Notes: generated from the letters alone by a model not told the origin. 64,000 nucleotides of DNA from Aporhodopirellula rubra (GCF_014192335.1 NZ_JACHXU010000013.1:62001-126000), one strand, 5' to 3'; shown: positions 36,087 to 45,726, numbered from the stretch's first letter. Made by a program: numbers and translations.

Positions 36087-36492
36087 CGGGTGACGTTTCC
36101 TTAAGGAGATGCGAGCAATCCTCGACGCGTCACGCCGGCATGATGCGCTGCGAGGGAGGTTGTGGGAACCACTGAAATGACGCGGATGCTCCCTTAGATT
36201 GCTTGCGAGGGGAGTATAGATTGCGTTGGTGGTGGTTGCATGTCATCTGTTTAGAGGACGTGCAAGGACGATCGATCAAACTCAACGACGAATTGCGGCA
36301 TCGACGGTTGCAAAGAGCGGTGTACAAAACGATGCATCGATCAGTGCCGTGATCTACACCGCTGCGAGTGTGAACGCATTCGTTAAAACGGGCCGCATCG
36401 TGAGACGTACCCGCTGGCGTTGATTCACGGTTTTGTCGCGGTGCCACGTCGAAGAGGCACCGGAGAGGTTTAACGTAATCGATCGTGTTGCA
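36087..36492. other. 406-base intergenic gap within the fucan array
   Basis: No credible gene. This is the largest gap inside the minus-strand array and the best candidate position for an internal promoter driving the 34446-36086 gene. I see TATACT on the minus strand but no well-spaced -35. CTTAAGGA lies close to the start codon side on the plus strand and has no clear role. Confidence 0.4.
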
Positions 36493-38310
36493 CTACCGCT
36501 CTTGCATTTGAGGCGGGATGCGTCCGTAGTCGGGATCGTAGACCGGGATTCCCATCCCTGCCGGGGTTTGCCAACCGGGTTCAGGGCGATGGGTGACATA
36601 CGCGTAATAAGGCGTCGCTGTCAGATCTGGACCGATGAATGTCGGCGCGAGTTGGGTGATCCCTTTCTTGAGTGATACTCGGAACGTGACCTCTTTGGCA
36701 CCGTTGGCAATGTCTTTGGTCACGTCGACCTCGCCGATTTTCAGTCGAGCCGTTTGGTAGTTGTAGGCTTTGCCGTAGGTGCCATCGTTGATCGCTTTGT
36801 CGGCTTCGACCGGCCAGCGCCGCAGCGAGATTTCATATTCGCCGTCTCGCTCAACTTCGATTGCCCAGAACGACTCTTCGGCGACGTCTCCGTTTCGAAC
36901 ATGGTTTTGATGCCACGGCGGGAGCATGTCGATCAGCCAGTCGTGGGACGAGAGCGACACGATGGGTGAGTGGTCTGATCCAATCACCATGTAACTGGTC
37001 ATGTCGTGTTCTTGAGAAACGTCGTTCCAGAAGTTCTCGTACTCGTCACGCAGTCGCTTCAAAACTTCGGGGAACTGCGCCGCGAGATCGTTCTGTTGTT
37101 TGGGATCGGCGTCGAGGTCGTAGAGTTCGGTGCCGTTGACGAGTCGCCATCGGTCGGTCATGACCGCGCTCTTACGCCATTTGATCGGAGTGACCACACG
37201 CTGGGATTCAACGACCAAGGCGCGTTCGGGCCACTGTTCACCGTCGGTGTAGAGCAGGTCTGCGATGTCGCTGCCGTCGAAATCGATCTCGGGCGCCTTC
37301 AAATCGCAAAGGCCAATGAACGTGGGCAAAATATCGATATGTGCCGTCAACTGATCGACTGTTTTACCGGCTTCGATTTTTCCGTTTGGCCAACGAATGA
37401 TGAACGGCACGCGGTGGCCACCGTCGTATTCGGAGTTCTTGGTGCCCCGCATGCCGCCGTCGTATCCCCGACCGTTTTTTAAGCCGGCGGCGGTACCGTT
37501 GTCGGTCATGAAAACGAGGATGGTATTATCGGCGATGCTTTCGTCGTCCAGCATCTTCATGAGCTTGGCGAGATTGTCGTCGACGTTCGTGATCATGCCG
37601 TAGAACTCCGCAAGTGAGACCTGCGGGTTGTTCTCGTATGGTTTGGAGTACTCCTCAGGACAGTAGTACGGACCGTGGGGAGCGTTCGTTGCAATGTAGG
37701 CGAAGAATGGCTGGTCTTTGTTTTTCTTGATGAACTTCATTCCTTCGTCGAACCAGATGTCCGTGCAGTAGCCTTCAAAACGTTGGTGTTTTCCGTTAAC
37801 GATGTAGGTGTCGTCAAAATAGTCGTTGCCCCAGTAGTCCGGAGCCTGTCCCACGCCGCCGGCCTGGTGGTAGACACAGTGTCCAAAGCCGCGGTCTTCG
37901 GGACGGTAGGGGTAGCAGTCGCCGAGGTGCCATTTCCCAAACATACCGGTCGCGTAGCCGTTGTCTGCGAACACGTTGGCCATCGTGACTTCGCGGCGGC
38001 GCAACATGCTGCGGCCTTGCACGGTGTGCCAGACACCGACGCGATCGGAATAGCGACCGGTCATTAATGCCGACCGCGTGGGGGCACAGGTTGGGTCGAC
38101 GTGAAAGTTATTGAGCAGCGTTCCCTGGGTGCAGAGTTTGTCGATGTTCGGAGTCTTAATCGCAGGGTTACCGGTGAACGCCAAGTCGCCATAACCCTGA
38201 TCGTCGGTGATGACAATGACGACGTTTGGTTTGGTTTGCTCCGCGTCGGTAGTGGACACGATTGAGGTAACGGTGAGCAGCGCGATAGCAATTCGCTTGA
38301 GTGGGTTCAT
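36493..38310 (-). CDS. Sulfatase, FGly type (CAPTR), with C-terminal domain
   Basis: A 605-residue secreted sulfatase and close paralogue of the 24531-26321 gene. The signal peptide covers residues 1-23. Asp36-Asp37 is in [14 protein letters not shown]. Cys75 in TCAPTR is the FGly residue. [17 protein letters not shown] and [10 protein letters not shown] complete the site. Shared landmarks with the paralogue are [25 protein letters not shown] and a C-terminal beta-rich domain ([21 protein letters not shown]). The N-terminal motif has Ala-Phe (GDLAFTG) where others have Ser-Cys. A perfect 8-bp inverted repeat lies 17-50 bases upstream of the ATG. Confidence 0.92.
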   Translation of the reverse strand: MNPLKRIAIALLTVTSIVSTTDAEQTKPNVVIVITDDQGYGDLAFTGNPAIKTPNIDKLCTQGTLLNNFHVDPTCAPTRSALMTGRYSDRVGVWHTVQGRSMLRRREVTMANVFADNGYATGMFGKWHLGDCYPYRPEDRGFGHCVYHQAGGVGQAPDYWGNDYFDDTYIVNGKHQRFEGYCTDIWFDEGMKFIKKNKDQPFFAYIATNAPHGPYYCPEEYSKPYENNPQVSLAEFYGMITNVDDNLAKLMKMLDDESIADNTILVFMTDNGTAAGLKNGRGYDGGMRGTKNSEYDGGHRVPFIIRWPNGKIEAGKTVDQLTAHIDILPTFIGLCDLKAPEIDFDGSDIADLLYTDGEQWPERALVVESQRVVTPIKWRKSAVMTDRWRLVNGTELYDLDADPKQQNDLAAQFPEVLKRLRDEYENFWNDVSQEHDMTSYMVIGSDHSPIVSLSSHDWLIDMLPPWHQNHVRNGDVAEESFWAIEVERDGEYEISLRRWPVEADKAINDGTYGKAYNYQTARLKIGEVDVTKDIANGAKEVTFRVSLKKGITQLAPTFIGPDLTATPYYAYVTHRPEPGWQTPAGMGIPVYDPDYGRIPPQMQER

Positions 38311-38326
38311 GTTTCTCTCGGTGTTG

Positions 38327-38360
38327 CCGACCGGTGTTTGCCCTGGGCGGTGCCGGTCGG
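38327..38360 (-). promoter_or_regulatory. Hairpin in the 5' region of a sulfatase gene
   Basis: CCGACCGG and CCGGTCGG form a perfect 8-bp inverted repeat. The 18-nt loop contains GCCC/GGGC that can extend the structure. It sits 17-50 nt before the 36493-38310 start and about 145 nt after the preceding stop. No U-tract follows, so it fits mRNA processing or 5'-end stabilisation better than termination. Confidence 0.4.
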
Positions 38361-38503
38361 ACGGTCATTGATGGGGATGCGGTTTGATCGGGACAGCTTA
38401 ACTCTTTTATACGCAGCGTGGCGACAGAGGGCAGCAGCATGAAGTGGCCTGGCGGGGTGATGTTACAGAGTAGCCGGCGTCGCAGCACTCGTACCGTGCC
38501 GCG

Positions 38504-39688
38504 TTAGTCTCGCAGCCATTGAATTCGGGCTTTTCGGTTCTCCAGATCCACCGCTACGTTTGCGTGCTCGAACTCGCGGCGGAAGATCCAACCGTCGCGT
38601 CGGGCTCGGGATTTCGGTGCGCCGAGCGGCTTGCGATACTCGGGGTAGTCGACCAACTGACCATCATCGATTCCGTATCCCCATCCGTAGCAGAAGTAAC
38701 TGTTTTCTTCGGCGCCGATCAGATAGCAGGCCAGCGGGTAGGTGATCTTTTCGCGTGCGAACGCTTCTTTCTTCGCTGGCGATTGGGACATGAACTTACG
38801 GTTGAGCCAGTTGATGTCGTGATCGGGCCACGCTTTGTAGAGAACGATCTTGCTGTCTTTCGCCGCGGTCGCTGCCATCTTCCAATAGGCCACCATGTCT
38901 TCTTTCGTGATCGAGCTGAGTTGATCGAAGTGTTCGATCTGGGCTCCATCGGAATAGGGTAGGAATTCGGTGCCTGCGGCTGCGTTGTTGTCGGGGCCAC
39001 CGGATTTCGATCGGAAACCGTTGTAGATCAGTAACCGGTTGTCGCCGATGATCGCTTTCGTCTGCCGCATCATGTCGACGGCGGCGGCATCCAATTCATC
39101 GGCCTTGTCGAATCCCCATCCTTTTTGCAGCCACAACGGGCGTTTGGATTGAGAGACGGCGTCCATGAACACACCATCGAAATTGAATTCGTTGACCGCG
39201 CCGCCGATGGTGTCGGCCCACCATTTACGGACGTTAGGATTCAGTAGATTGTATTGGTAGACGGGCGTTGAGCCGTGCATCGCCTTGAGCAACGGTTCGC
39301 CCGTGCTCCGGTCGCGGAGCGTCCAGTTTTCGGGATGCGAGTCGGCAAAATTGGAGTTGTAGGACGTGAACGGCCACGCGATGAGCGTGTTCCAGTACAT
39401 CAAGATCTTGGCGTCGGGATTCGCGGTCTTAATGCGTTGTGCGTCCTCAGCCGCGATCCGCTCGGGGTGTTCCCGGTCGGTAGTGCGGCCGTGTGCTTTT
39501 TCCAGGCAGATGAAGTTGGACAGCCTCGCGGCGGTTTGCACTTCTTCATCGGTCATCCTTGTGGGGCTGCCAAAGTGCAGATAAACCGGCGCGGTGTCCC
39601 ACGAAAACGCAGGCATTTGCGCAAACGCGGGAGCTAACCAAAGACACGAGAAAACCGCTACGAGGCGGCAGAATGCATTTTTGATCAC
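38504..39688 (-). CDS. Putative glycoside hydrolase, GHL15-like TIM barrel
   Basis: A 394-residue secreted protein with a signal peptide (AFCRLVAVFSCLWLAPAFA). The pattern matches the hypothetical glycosyl hydrolase family 15 (PF14885-like) as I remember it: FICLEKAHG, DAKILMYWNTLIAW, then FDGVFMDAVSQSKRPLW with acidic residues at strand ends, and DGAQIEHFDQLSS. Asp in FMDAVS and Glu in QIEHFD are candidate catalytic acids. No activity is established for the family. The ATG overlaps the stop of the upstream GH29 gene by four bases, so the two are translationally coupled and probably act on the same glycan. Confidence 0.7.
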   Translation of the reverse strand: MIKNAFCRLVAVFSCLWLAPAFAQMPAFSWDTAPVYLHFGSPTRMTDEEVQTAARLSNFICLEKAHGRTTDREHPERIAAEDAQRIKTANPDAKILMYWNTLIAWPFTSYNSNFADSHPENWTLRDRSTGEPLLKAMHGSTPVYQYNLLNPNVRKWWADTIGGAVNEFNFDGVFMDAVSQSKRPLWLQKGWGFDKADELDAAAVDMMRQTKAIIGDNRLLIYNGFRSKSGGPDNNAAAGTEFLPYSDGAQIEHFDQLSSITKEDMVAYWKMAATAAKDSKIVLYKAWPDHDINWLNRKFMSQSPAKKEAFAREKITYPLACYLIGAEENSYFCYGWGYGIDDGQLVDYPEYRKPLGAPKSRARRDGWIFRREFEHANVAVDLENRKARIQWLRD

Positions 39689-41151
39689 GAGGCGGGGGTA
39701 TCCGAGGCTGCTTGCCCGCTCAATTGGACTTTGACGACGGTGTCGTATTCGTCGACGTTGGCTTTGGGGAGAGTGATCCGAAGCACGTCGTCGGATTGCG
39801 AGAATTGTGCTTTTTCGCCTGTTGCAAGAAACACCGCGGACTCGATGATTCCAGGAACTTCGTTGAGCGTGATGGTTCCCGAGGGAGGTGCGTCAAGGAC
39901 GTGCAGGTAAAGCGTCGTGCCATCTTTGCTGGCGGAGATGTCGCCCCATTCAGGTCGCGAGGGCAATGGGTTGCGTTTGGCTGCGTAGATCGATTCCCCG
40001 TTTACATTCAACCATTCGCCGATCACGCCGTAGAGACGAATCGCTTCGGGATCGAGTCGGCCGTTGCCCATCGGCCCGTTGTTGAGCAAGTAATTGCCAC
40101 CGGCGCAAACGGTGTGAACAAATCGTTCGATCAGTTCTTCTTCCGTGTGGTAGTAACATTTGCCCTTTGTCTTGTACCCAAACGAGGAACTGACACTGTC
40201 GGGCGATTCAACATAGAGCGGGAGCTTTCGCGTGGGGACCTCTTTGTCGCCGATCGAGCTGTAGTCATAGAGTGAAAGGAAAGTCGCGTCGACTTTGTCT
40301 TTGCCGCCATGAATGAGGCGTGAGTTGATCAGGCAATCCGGTCGGTGCTTGCGTACCGTGTCACTGAATTGCTTGGCACGTTCCATCGTCATTCCCGACG
40401 GGGTGTCGAACCAGATTAGATCGAGTTCATAGTGCTTCACGAGTTCTTCGACCTGAGGCAGGCTCTTCTTCGCGATATAACGATCCATGTCCGGTTTGAA
40501 ATCGGCAGGCAGATCAGGGTGAATGAACTTGCGGGTGCCTTCGAGACGCGGGGCGATGTAGGGGGCGTCGGGTTCGTCCCAGTCCTGGGCCTGCGAATAA
40601 TAGACGCCGAATTTCAGGCCTCGACGGTGGCAAGCCTCGCTCAGTTCTTTGATGATGTCGCGTTTGAATGCTGTGTAGTCGACGATGTTGTATTCGCTGA
40701 CCAGGGACTTAAAGAGTGCAAAACCGTCGTGGTGTTTTGACGTGATGACGACGTAGCGAATGCCCGCGTTCGCGAAGGTTGTCGCCCACTCATCGGCGTC
40801 GAACTCCGCAGGGTTAAAACGCGAGGCGACTTGGTGGTATTCGTCGGCGGGAATTTTGGCTGAAACCTGAATCCATTCCGAGTACCGGTGCTGGGACCCG
40901 CGCCCTTCGTATTCGCCTTCCAAGGTCGAATAGACGCCGAAGTGAATGAAGGCACCGAATTTAGCGTCGCGAAACCATTGGTCTTGGCGAGCGATTGAAT
41001 CGGCGGTCTGTTGCAAGTTGTCGTCGAACCGAAATTCAAAACTCGTGTTGCGAGTCGCCTTCTTGGCGGCTTTCTTTTGAGTCTCCGCCGCGTCAGTCGC
41101 CTGTGCGGCTACGACGAGAATCAATAGGAGGAATCGTATAAGGCAGGTCAT
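39685..41151 (-). CDS. GH29 alpha-L-fucosidase, secreted
   Basis: A 488-residue protein with a signal peptide (CLIRFLLLILVVAAQATDA) followed by a short Lys-rich stretch (KKAAKKATR). GH29 signatures are FGAFIHFGVYST (Phe replaces Trp in the usual HWG), ITSKHHDGFALFKS, the nucleophile Asp249 in LIWFDTPSG, and CAGGNYLLNNGPMGNG. The acid/base region reads YVESPDSVSSSFGY, so the acid/base is probably Glu of VES rather than the WE type. The C-terminal domain has few repeats and ends with a short polar tail. It is coupled to the downstream GHL15-like gene and is 127 bases after another GH29 gene. Confidence 0.92.
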   Translation of the reverse strand: MTCLIRFLLLILVVAAQATDAAETQKKAAKKATRNTSFEFRFDDNLQQTADSIARQDQWFRDAKFGAFIHFGVYSTLEGEYEGRGSQHRYSEWIQVSAKIPADEYHQVASRFNPAEFDADEWATTFANAGIRYVVITSKHHDGFALFKSLVSEYNIVDYTAFKRDIIKELSEACHRRGLKFGVYYSQAQDWDEPDAPYIAPRLEGTRKFIHPDLPADFKPDMDRYIAKKSLPQVEELVKHYELDLIWFDTPSGMTMERAKQFSDTVRKHRPDCLINSRLIHGGKDKVDATFLSLYDYSSIGDKEVPTRKLPLYVESPDSVSSSFGYKTKGKCYYHTEEELIERFVHTVCAGGNYLLNNGPMGNGRLDPEAIRLYGVIGEWLNVNGESIYAAKRNPLPSRPEWGDISASKDGTTLYLHVLDAPPSGTITLNEVPGIIESAVFLATGEKAQFSQSDDVLRITLPKANVDEYDTVVKVQLSGQAASDTPAS

Positions 41152-41278
41152 TGGTGTGCGTCGTGATGTAGTTGAAGTGGTTGCGTTGGTGGGAGGCGGC
41201 CGGACCGAAAACGAGGCACACGAGAACGGTTGTGGGTTTCATCCGTTTGCTTGTGTGCCTCACGATGGGTGAGCGGTT

Positions 41279-43093
41279 CTATTTTTGCGAATTCCTACTA
41301 GTGGATGCTTGGAGAAGCGTTTCGCTGAACTCGTTCAATGGGGTCAATCGGATCGATCTCAGTTCCGCGTTTCGGATATTGCCTTCGAGGCACGAGACGG
41401 CGATCTTGTAACGTCCCGGTGTCGGGAAATTAAGCCATCCGATCGGGAACGTTTGGTAGTTGTGCGACGCGTTCTGTTGGTTTTGGATGTGTTCGCCGCC
41501 AACGACGTCGACGCCCCAAACCAAACGGCCTTCGCCGGTGTAGCTCAGTTCGACGTCATAATCGCCGGGGACGAGGATGTCGATTTCCCAAACCGCTTTT
41601 CCGCCTTTGGTCCACTGAGTCGCGGGGTACTCACAAACCCATTCGCCGAATTTTTCCATCCATCGGTCTTTGGCGATTTTGGCTCCGGTGATGGATGAGA
41701 ATTCGGCGCGGATCTCAGTTCCCAAGTTCGGGTCGATCCCAAACGTCGAATCGACATCGGGTTCCCCCGCGAGGATCAATTCGATGACCGAAGCGAGTTG
41801 TTCCGGTGCAACCGAAGGTACTTCCAGGAGAGTCCATCCGTTTGCTCGCTTGAATGACAGTTCGGTGTGTTCTTTTCCATCGAGAAGGCGTGCCGATTTG
41901 ATTTCTGTATTCAATCCCGGTAGGAACAGTTGACCGGATTCGGGCCAATCGAACACCGACAGGAAAAGACGGTTGCCTTTGACGGTGATGTCACCCCAAG
42001 GCATCGCGTGTCCCCATGGCGAGGCGTCCGTTCCGTAGACGACTCGTGGGTATCGACGAATCCACTCGCCCGCCTCGCGGAGTGAACGAGCGGCCCGTTC
42101 GGGAACCACTCCGTTGCCGTCGGGGCCGACGTTGAGCATGTAAGTTCCGCCACGACCGACGCAGGAGATCAGGCGGTGTAGGATTTCGTGTGGCGTTTTC
42201 CAACGTTGGTCGTACCACGCGTATGCCCATGAATCATTGGTCGTGTCGACGGCTTCCCACATTCCCTCAACGTTGTGGTGAGGTACTTCCATATCGCCGA
42301 GTGTTTGGTAGTCGCCGAGATCGTGTCCGGCACGTCCCGAGACGAGCGCATGTGGTTGATTTCTGCGAACGATGTCGACCAATTCTTGGACGTATTCTTT
42401 TTTCATTCCGCCGGGAGTGTCGAACCAGATTAGTTCGATGGGACCGTACTCGGTCGTGAGTTCCTTGACTTGGGGAACGCATTTTTTCGTGAAGTAGTCC
42501 TCAAAGGTCGCCGGGTTTCCATCGGCATCGACTGTTGGTCCCTTTCGTCCGCCCGGGAACGTCCAGTCTTGGCTGTGTGAGTAGTAGAATCCGAATCCGA
42601 GTCCCGCGTCGCGGCAGGCCGCGGACAATTCTTTCATCGGGTCGGTTTTCCAAGGAGTGGCGTCAACGATGTTGAAGTCACAGGCCGCGGAATCGTACAT
42701 TGCGAACCCGTCATGATGTTTGGCCGTGATGACGATGTATTTCATCCCCGCGTCCTTGGCCAGTTTGGCGATGGCCTCGGCATCGAAATCGACGGGATTG
42801 AATGTGCCGGCGAGTTCTTTGTATTGATCGACAGGGATCCCGGCCATTTTGGGATCCATGATCCATTCGCCGATGCCGTAGTAGGTTTTGCCGTCGACTT
42901 GGTTGCCCAACTGCGAGTAAAGGCCCCAGTGAATGAACATCGCGTAGTTGCCTTCGTCGAAGAGTTCTCCGCGTTCGGCATTATCTGCGCGTAGTTTGAC
43001 GGTGGATTCACCCCATGAGGCGTCCATTTCCTCGGCGAATGTGTTTCCCGCCAACATTACGACGGCGAATGCGAGGGCTAGTGACTTGATCAT
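41279..43093 (-). CDS. GH29 alpha-L-fucosidase with C-terminal accessory domain
   Basis: A 604-residue secreted fucosidase with a short signal peptide (KSLALAFAVVMLAGNTFA). GH29 landmarks are YAMFIHWGLYS, ITAKHHDGFAMYDS, the nucleophile Asp225 in LIWFDTPGG, MWEAVDTTND as the acid/base region, and RGGTYMLNVGPDGNG. Residues about 435-595 form an additional beta-sandwich (WEIDILVPGDYDVELSY...FPTPGRYKIAVSCLEG), longer than the usual C-terminal domain and possibly carbohydrate-binding. It is the promoter-proximal gene of the 14-gene minus-strand array. AGGAA lies about eight bases before the ATG. Confidence 0.92.
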   Translation of the reverse strand: MIKSLALAFAVVMLAGNTFAEEMDASWGESTVKLRADNAERGELFDEGNYAMFIHWGLYSQLGNQVDGKTYYGIGEWIMDPKMAGIPVDQYKELAGTFNPVDFDAEAIAKLAKDAGMKYIVITAKHHDGFAMYDSAACDFNIVDATPWKTDPMKELSAACRDAGLGFGFYYSHSQDWTFPGGRKGPTVDADGNPATFEDYFTKKCVPQVKELTTEYGPIELIWFDTPGGMKKEYVQELVDIVRRNQPHALVSGRAGHDLGDYQTLGDMEVPHHNVEGMWEAVDTTNDSWAYAWYDQRWKTPHEILHRLISCVGRGGTYMLNVGPDGNGVVPERAARSLREAGEWIRRYPRVVYGTDASPWGHAMPWGDITVKGNRLFLSVFDWPESGQLFLPGLNTEIKSARLLDGKEHTELSFKRANGWTLLEVPSVAPEQLASVIELILAGEPDVDSTFGIDPNLGTEIRAEFSSITGAKIAKDRWMEKFGEWVCEYPATQWTKGGKAVWEIDILVPGDYDVELSYTGEGRLVWGVDVVGGEHIQNQQNASHNYQTFPIGWLNFPTPGRYKIAVSCLEGNIRNAELRSIRLTPLNEFSETLLQASTSRNSQK

Positions 43094-43693
43094 CTGTTTC
43101 CTGTCGATGTTGGCTGTACGGACGGCTTTGCGTCTTCAGGCAAATTGAGTTTGGTGGTTGGCGGGTTGAGAAAAGATGCCAGCCGCGATGTGGTCGTCAT
43201 GCGGATACGTATCGGCCGACGTTCCCCCCTGTGTTGCCCCGTGCCCCAGCGTTGCCCCCAGTGTTTTCTGTTCCCGTGTATTCTTTTGTGCCCCGCATCC
43301 CGCCGTCGGGAATCGTTTGGCTGATGGTTGTCGGTCTTGTCGTTTGTCAAAGGCGTTTGCGTTGTTGTTCGATTCGATGGTACGGCGGGTTATGGATTCC
43401 GGGGCGAATTGCGTCGCCGATTTTTCATCTTTAACCAGACACGCACGCGAGTGAGTCAACGAACTTTTGTGTTGGCGTCGCGGACTAGTAAATCAGTGGT
43501 TCGATATCGCACTGCCGCTGTAAGCCTGACGCGTTGGTTCGCGTCATAGCGATGGATTTCAGGTCTGGAACGGAGCGGATGTCGTTAAGACACGAGGCGG
43601 TCAGACATGTTCTCGTGTTGGGATGTACGCCGTCGTTGGCGTCGCATTGCCTGGAAACGCCTGCCGCCGCTGATGTGCTCGATTCGTTTCGGT
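43094..43693. other. 600-base non-coding region at the head of the fucan array
   Basis: No credible gene. It should contain the promoter of the long minus-strand array starting at 43093. A perfect 7-bp inverted repeat with a 6-nt loop (TGACGCG/CGCGTCA) lies at 43528-43547. It could be the 3' hairpin of the lipoprotein gene or an operator. Part of the region has unusual G-run bias (runs of 4-6 C at 43225-43310). Confidence 0.45.
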
Positions 43694-43885
43694 TTAAGGG
43701 GTTTCTTCTGCTTCTTCGCTTTCCTCGTCCGCACCGAAGTCATCTTGTCCCTGTTGGTTCAATCGATTGTATTCTTCGATCTTTGCCGCATCGGCATCTT
43801 CAGCGACGTTGACCGGTTGCGGATCAGAACAGCCACAAGCCACCGTCAATGCGACGACGCAAATGGTTGAGAGTAATGTCTTCAT
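43694..43885 (-). CDS. Small lipoprotein paired with DUF1559 gene
   Basis: A 63-residue lipoprotein. The start at 43885 gives a signal peptide MKTLLSTICVVALTVACGC with a lipobox-like VACGC. An acidic mature part follows (NQQGQDDFGADEESEEAEE). GGAAA lies about nine bases before the ATG; the longer frame to 43975 has no supporting pattern. Planctomycete DUF1559 genes are commonly followed by a tiny lipoprotein gene like this one. The function is unknown. A strong hairpin separates the two genes. Confidence 0.7.
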   Translation of the reverse strand: MKTLLSTICVVALTVACGCSDPQPVNVAEDADAAKIEEYNRLNQQGQDDFGADEESEEAEETP

Positions 43886-43933
43886 TAGGTTTCCAAGGAG
43901 TGAGACGTGGGGACAAAGGAAAGTGAGAAAATC

Positions 43934-43969
43934 AACGCCCGGCCCAAATGAAATTTGAGGCCGAGCGTT
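43934..43969 (-). terminator. Intrinsic terminator/attenuator between DUF1559 and lipoprotein genes
   Basis: Nested pairing AACGC/GCGTT, GGCC/GGCC and CAAAT/ATTTG around a 3-nt loop, with small internal loops, forms a long stem 13 bases after the DUF1559 stop. GATTTTCTC follows on the minus strand. It would reduce expression of the downstream lipoprotein relative to DUF1559. Confidence 0.7.
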
Positions 43970-43981
43970 CGTCACGAGTTT

Positions 43982-45163
43982 CTAAAACTCGGATTCGATA
44001 ACTTCTTTGGAGGCCCGGGTACCGAGAGCACCCCAGAGCCCATAGGGGCTTTGCGAGCCGGGCTTGTTGTTCAGCCAAATGTTGCGAGCTTTCGGGTTGC
44101 CCGCTTCGATCGAGTCGGTGATGAATTTGATCGCACCGTCTCCCATCAAAACATGGGCACCGCCTTGGTGCCGGCTGGACATGGTCGCGACCATCGTCGT
44201 GCCCGCTGCGTTGTAGGCACCGCAGAGTTCGCGGTTAGGCGGAAGGATCGTCATGCAGCCCGTGTAAAGGGGTTGGAAGTCAGCCCATTTGTAACCGCGT
44301 CCGTGGGTCGCATTGACGTTGACGGTATGAGCCGGATCCCAGAATTGAGGACGATCAGGGAGGACTTTGCCAACGCACGCCGATGGGTTGTTACGAACCT
44401 GACCAAACGTTGGTGTTCGGTTCGAATTGTCACGCCAGCCGACAGTCCGTTTGTCGTCGTCACCAAGTGCGGTGGCAATTTCTCCAGCGGCGATCGTGTT
44501 GGACAAGCCGTCGAGGCAATCACGGAATCGAGTCCGGTCTACCGGCTTGAAGAATCCGCGGTGTGCGGCTCGAGCTCCTTCTTGGCCGTTTTTGTTTGTC
44601 CGGTTGCCGTTCCAGGGGCCGTTGTTCTGGGCAACGATCGAGTCGCCGACGCATGCGGCATAGTTCGTCCGTCCGAGTGCGGGGAGGCCTTGGCCCGGAT
44701 CGCTCGGGCAGCGGAATCCCGGAATGTCGGTTGCCCATGGTCCGTACGCCAAACGATCAGGAGTCGGTCCCATTGCCGGGTATGTTGTTCCGGTGGGATT
44801 GGATATCTGTTCCCACAGTGCTTGTTGCTCAATAAACGGTGTGATGCCCACGAGCATGCTGAGGCGGTAACGGTTGCCTTGGTCGGATGATCGCCAGGAG
44901 GCCCAAGGGCCGTTGACGGTGTTGTTCGCGCCGACCAAGGGTTGGGTTCCGGTGCCGTGTGTTGGCAATTGTTTGTAGGCGGAGTGATAGTTGTGAATGG
45001 CGAGCCCAATTTGCTTGAAATTGTTGCTGCAGCTCATTCGCCGTGCCGCCTCTCGTGCCGCTTGGACCGCGGGGAGAAGAAGCCCGACCAAAACACCAAT
45101 AATTGCGATGACGACGAGTAATTCCACCAGCGTGAAGCCGCGTCGAATTTTTGACTGAGTCAT
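43982..45163 (-). CDS. DUF1559 domain protein with type IV pilin-like N-terminus
   Basis: A 393-residue protein. The N-terminus RRGFTLVELLVVIAIIGVL is a prepilin peptidase substrate with Glu5 after cleavage at G-F. It is followed by LLPAVQAAREAARRMSC, the classic start of DUF1559. The C-terminal motif HVLMGDGAIKFI is the family's H-X3-DG signature. Planctomycete genomes carry tens to hundreds of these, and they are thought to form surface fibres or pseudopili; the function is unproven. Its place between the fucosidase array and the sensor kinase suggests a surface role in substrate capture, which is inference only. Confidence 0.9.
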   Translation of the reverse strand: MTQSKIRRGFTLVELLVVIAIIGVLVGLLLPAVQAAREAARRMSCSNNFKQIGLAIHNYHSAYKQLPTHGTGTQPLVGANNTVNGPWASWRSSDQGNRYRLSMLVGITPFIEQQALWEQISNPTGTTYPAMGPTPDRLAYGPWATDIPGFRCPSDPGQGLPALGRTNYAACVGDSIVAQNNGPWNGNRTNKNGQEGARAAHRGFFKPVDRTRFRDCLDGLSNTIAAGEIATALGDDDKRTVGWRDNSNRTPTFGQVRNNPSACVGKVLPDRPQFWDPAHTVNVNATHGRGYKWADFQPLYTGCMTILPPNRELCGAYNAAGTTMVATMSSRHQGGAHVLMGDGAIKFITDSIEAGNPKARNIWLNNKPGSQSPYGLWGALGTRASKEVIESEF

Positions 45164-45568
45164 AATAAGAAACCTTGAAGAAGAGAGTTAAACGAACCAG
45201 GGTCTTCGTTCGAACGTTGCACCACCTGAGCGAATCCCTCCCGCGATATCCTCCAGCTCTGAATCGCGGGCTCGTTTGGGAATGGATTGGTAATGAAGTG
45301 TTGTTGTGCCTAGGTTGCGTCTTATGGACGCATTTTACCCCTCGTGTGGGATTCCGTCTGTCGTCTGTTCGGATGACAAAACGTATTTATTTGACTGGTG
45401 CGGGGACCAACCTGGCTGATTAGGTGGGATAGGTGGCCACTTGCGCGTTTTGGCAATGCCGCAGTGAGGAGCTGTTCCGCCAGGCGGAAAAGATGTGTTT
45501 GTTCACTTCGGTGGCGGGGGCGTCAGTCGGTTGCCCGTGATAGCAGTCCGTGATCGCGTGTGGGCTAC

Positions 45569-45596
45569 GGAGAGGAGGCTGCGGAGAGGAGGCTTC
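45569..45596. repeat. 14-bp tandem repeat
   Basis: GGAGAGGAGGCTGC is followed directly by GGAGAGGAGGCTTC (13 of 14 identical). A third copy of the first unit lies at 8739-8752 downstream of fliD; one extra 14-mer match in a window this size can be chance. Confidence 0.5.
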
Positions 45597-45670
45597 GATC
45601 ACCGTGCTCCATTTCTTGAAGACCGGCGATGCGGTGACCGTCGGGAGATGATCGCCGTGATAATCTCGTT

Positions 45671-45712
45671 CCAGCGTCATCTTGTAACTGCCCAGCGTCA
45701 ACCTGTAACTGC
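45671..45712. promoter_or_regulatory. 21-bp tandem direct repeat upstream of sensor kinase
   Basis: Two adjacent 21-base units (45671-45691 and 45692-45712) match at 19 of 21 positions; both begin CCAGCGTCA and end TGTAACTGC. The 21-base period is two helical turns, as expected for a regulator binding one DNA face. They lie about 210-250 bases before the kinase start. Confidence 0.55.
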
Positions 45713-45714
45713 AT

Positions 45715-45726
45715 TGTCTCGAGACA
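45715..45726. promoter_or_regulatory. 12-bp perfect palindrome TGTCTCGAGACA
   Basis: A perfect dyad directly after the 21-bp tandem repeats and about 190 bases upstream of the kinase gene. It is a plausible dimer-binding operator. Confidence 0.45.

Noticed and set aside
36226-36246. Possible sigma-70 promoter in the 406-base gap (TATACT)
   Set aside because: The nearest ATGACA -35-like sequence is 22 bases away, too far for a normal promoter.
43955-44890. 311-residue plus-strand frame
   Set aside because: It lies wholly antisense to the DUF1559 gene, which has clear conserved motifs; its translation shows no domain or signal.
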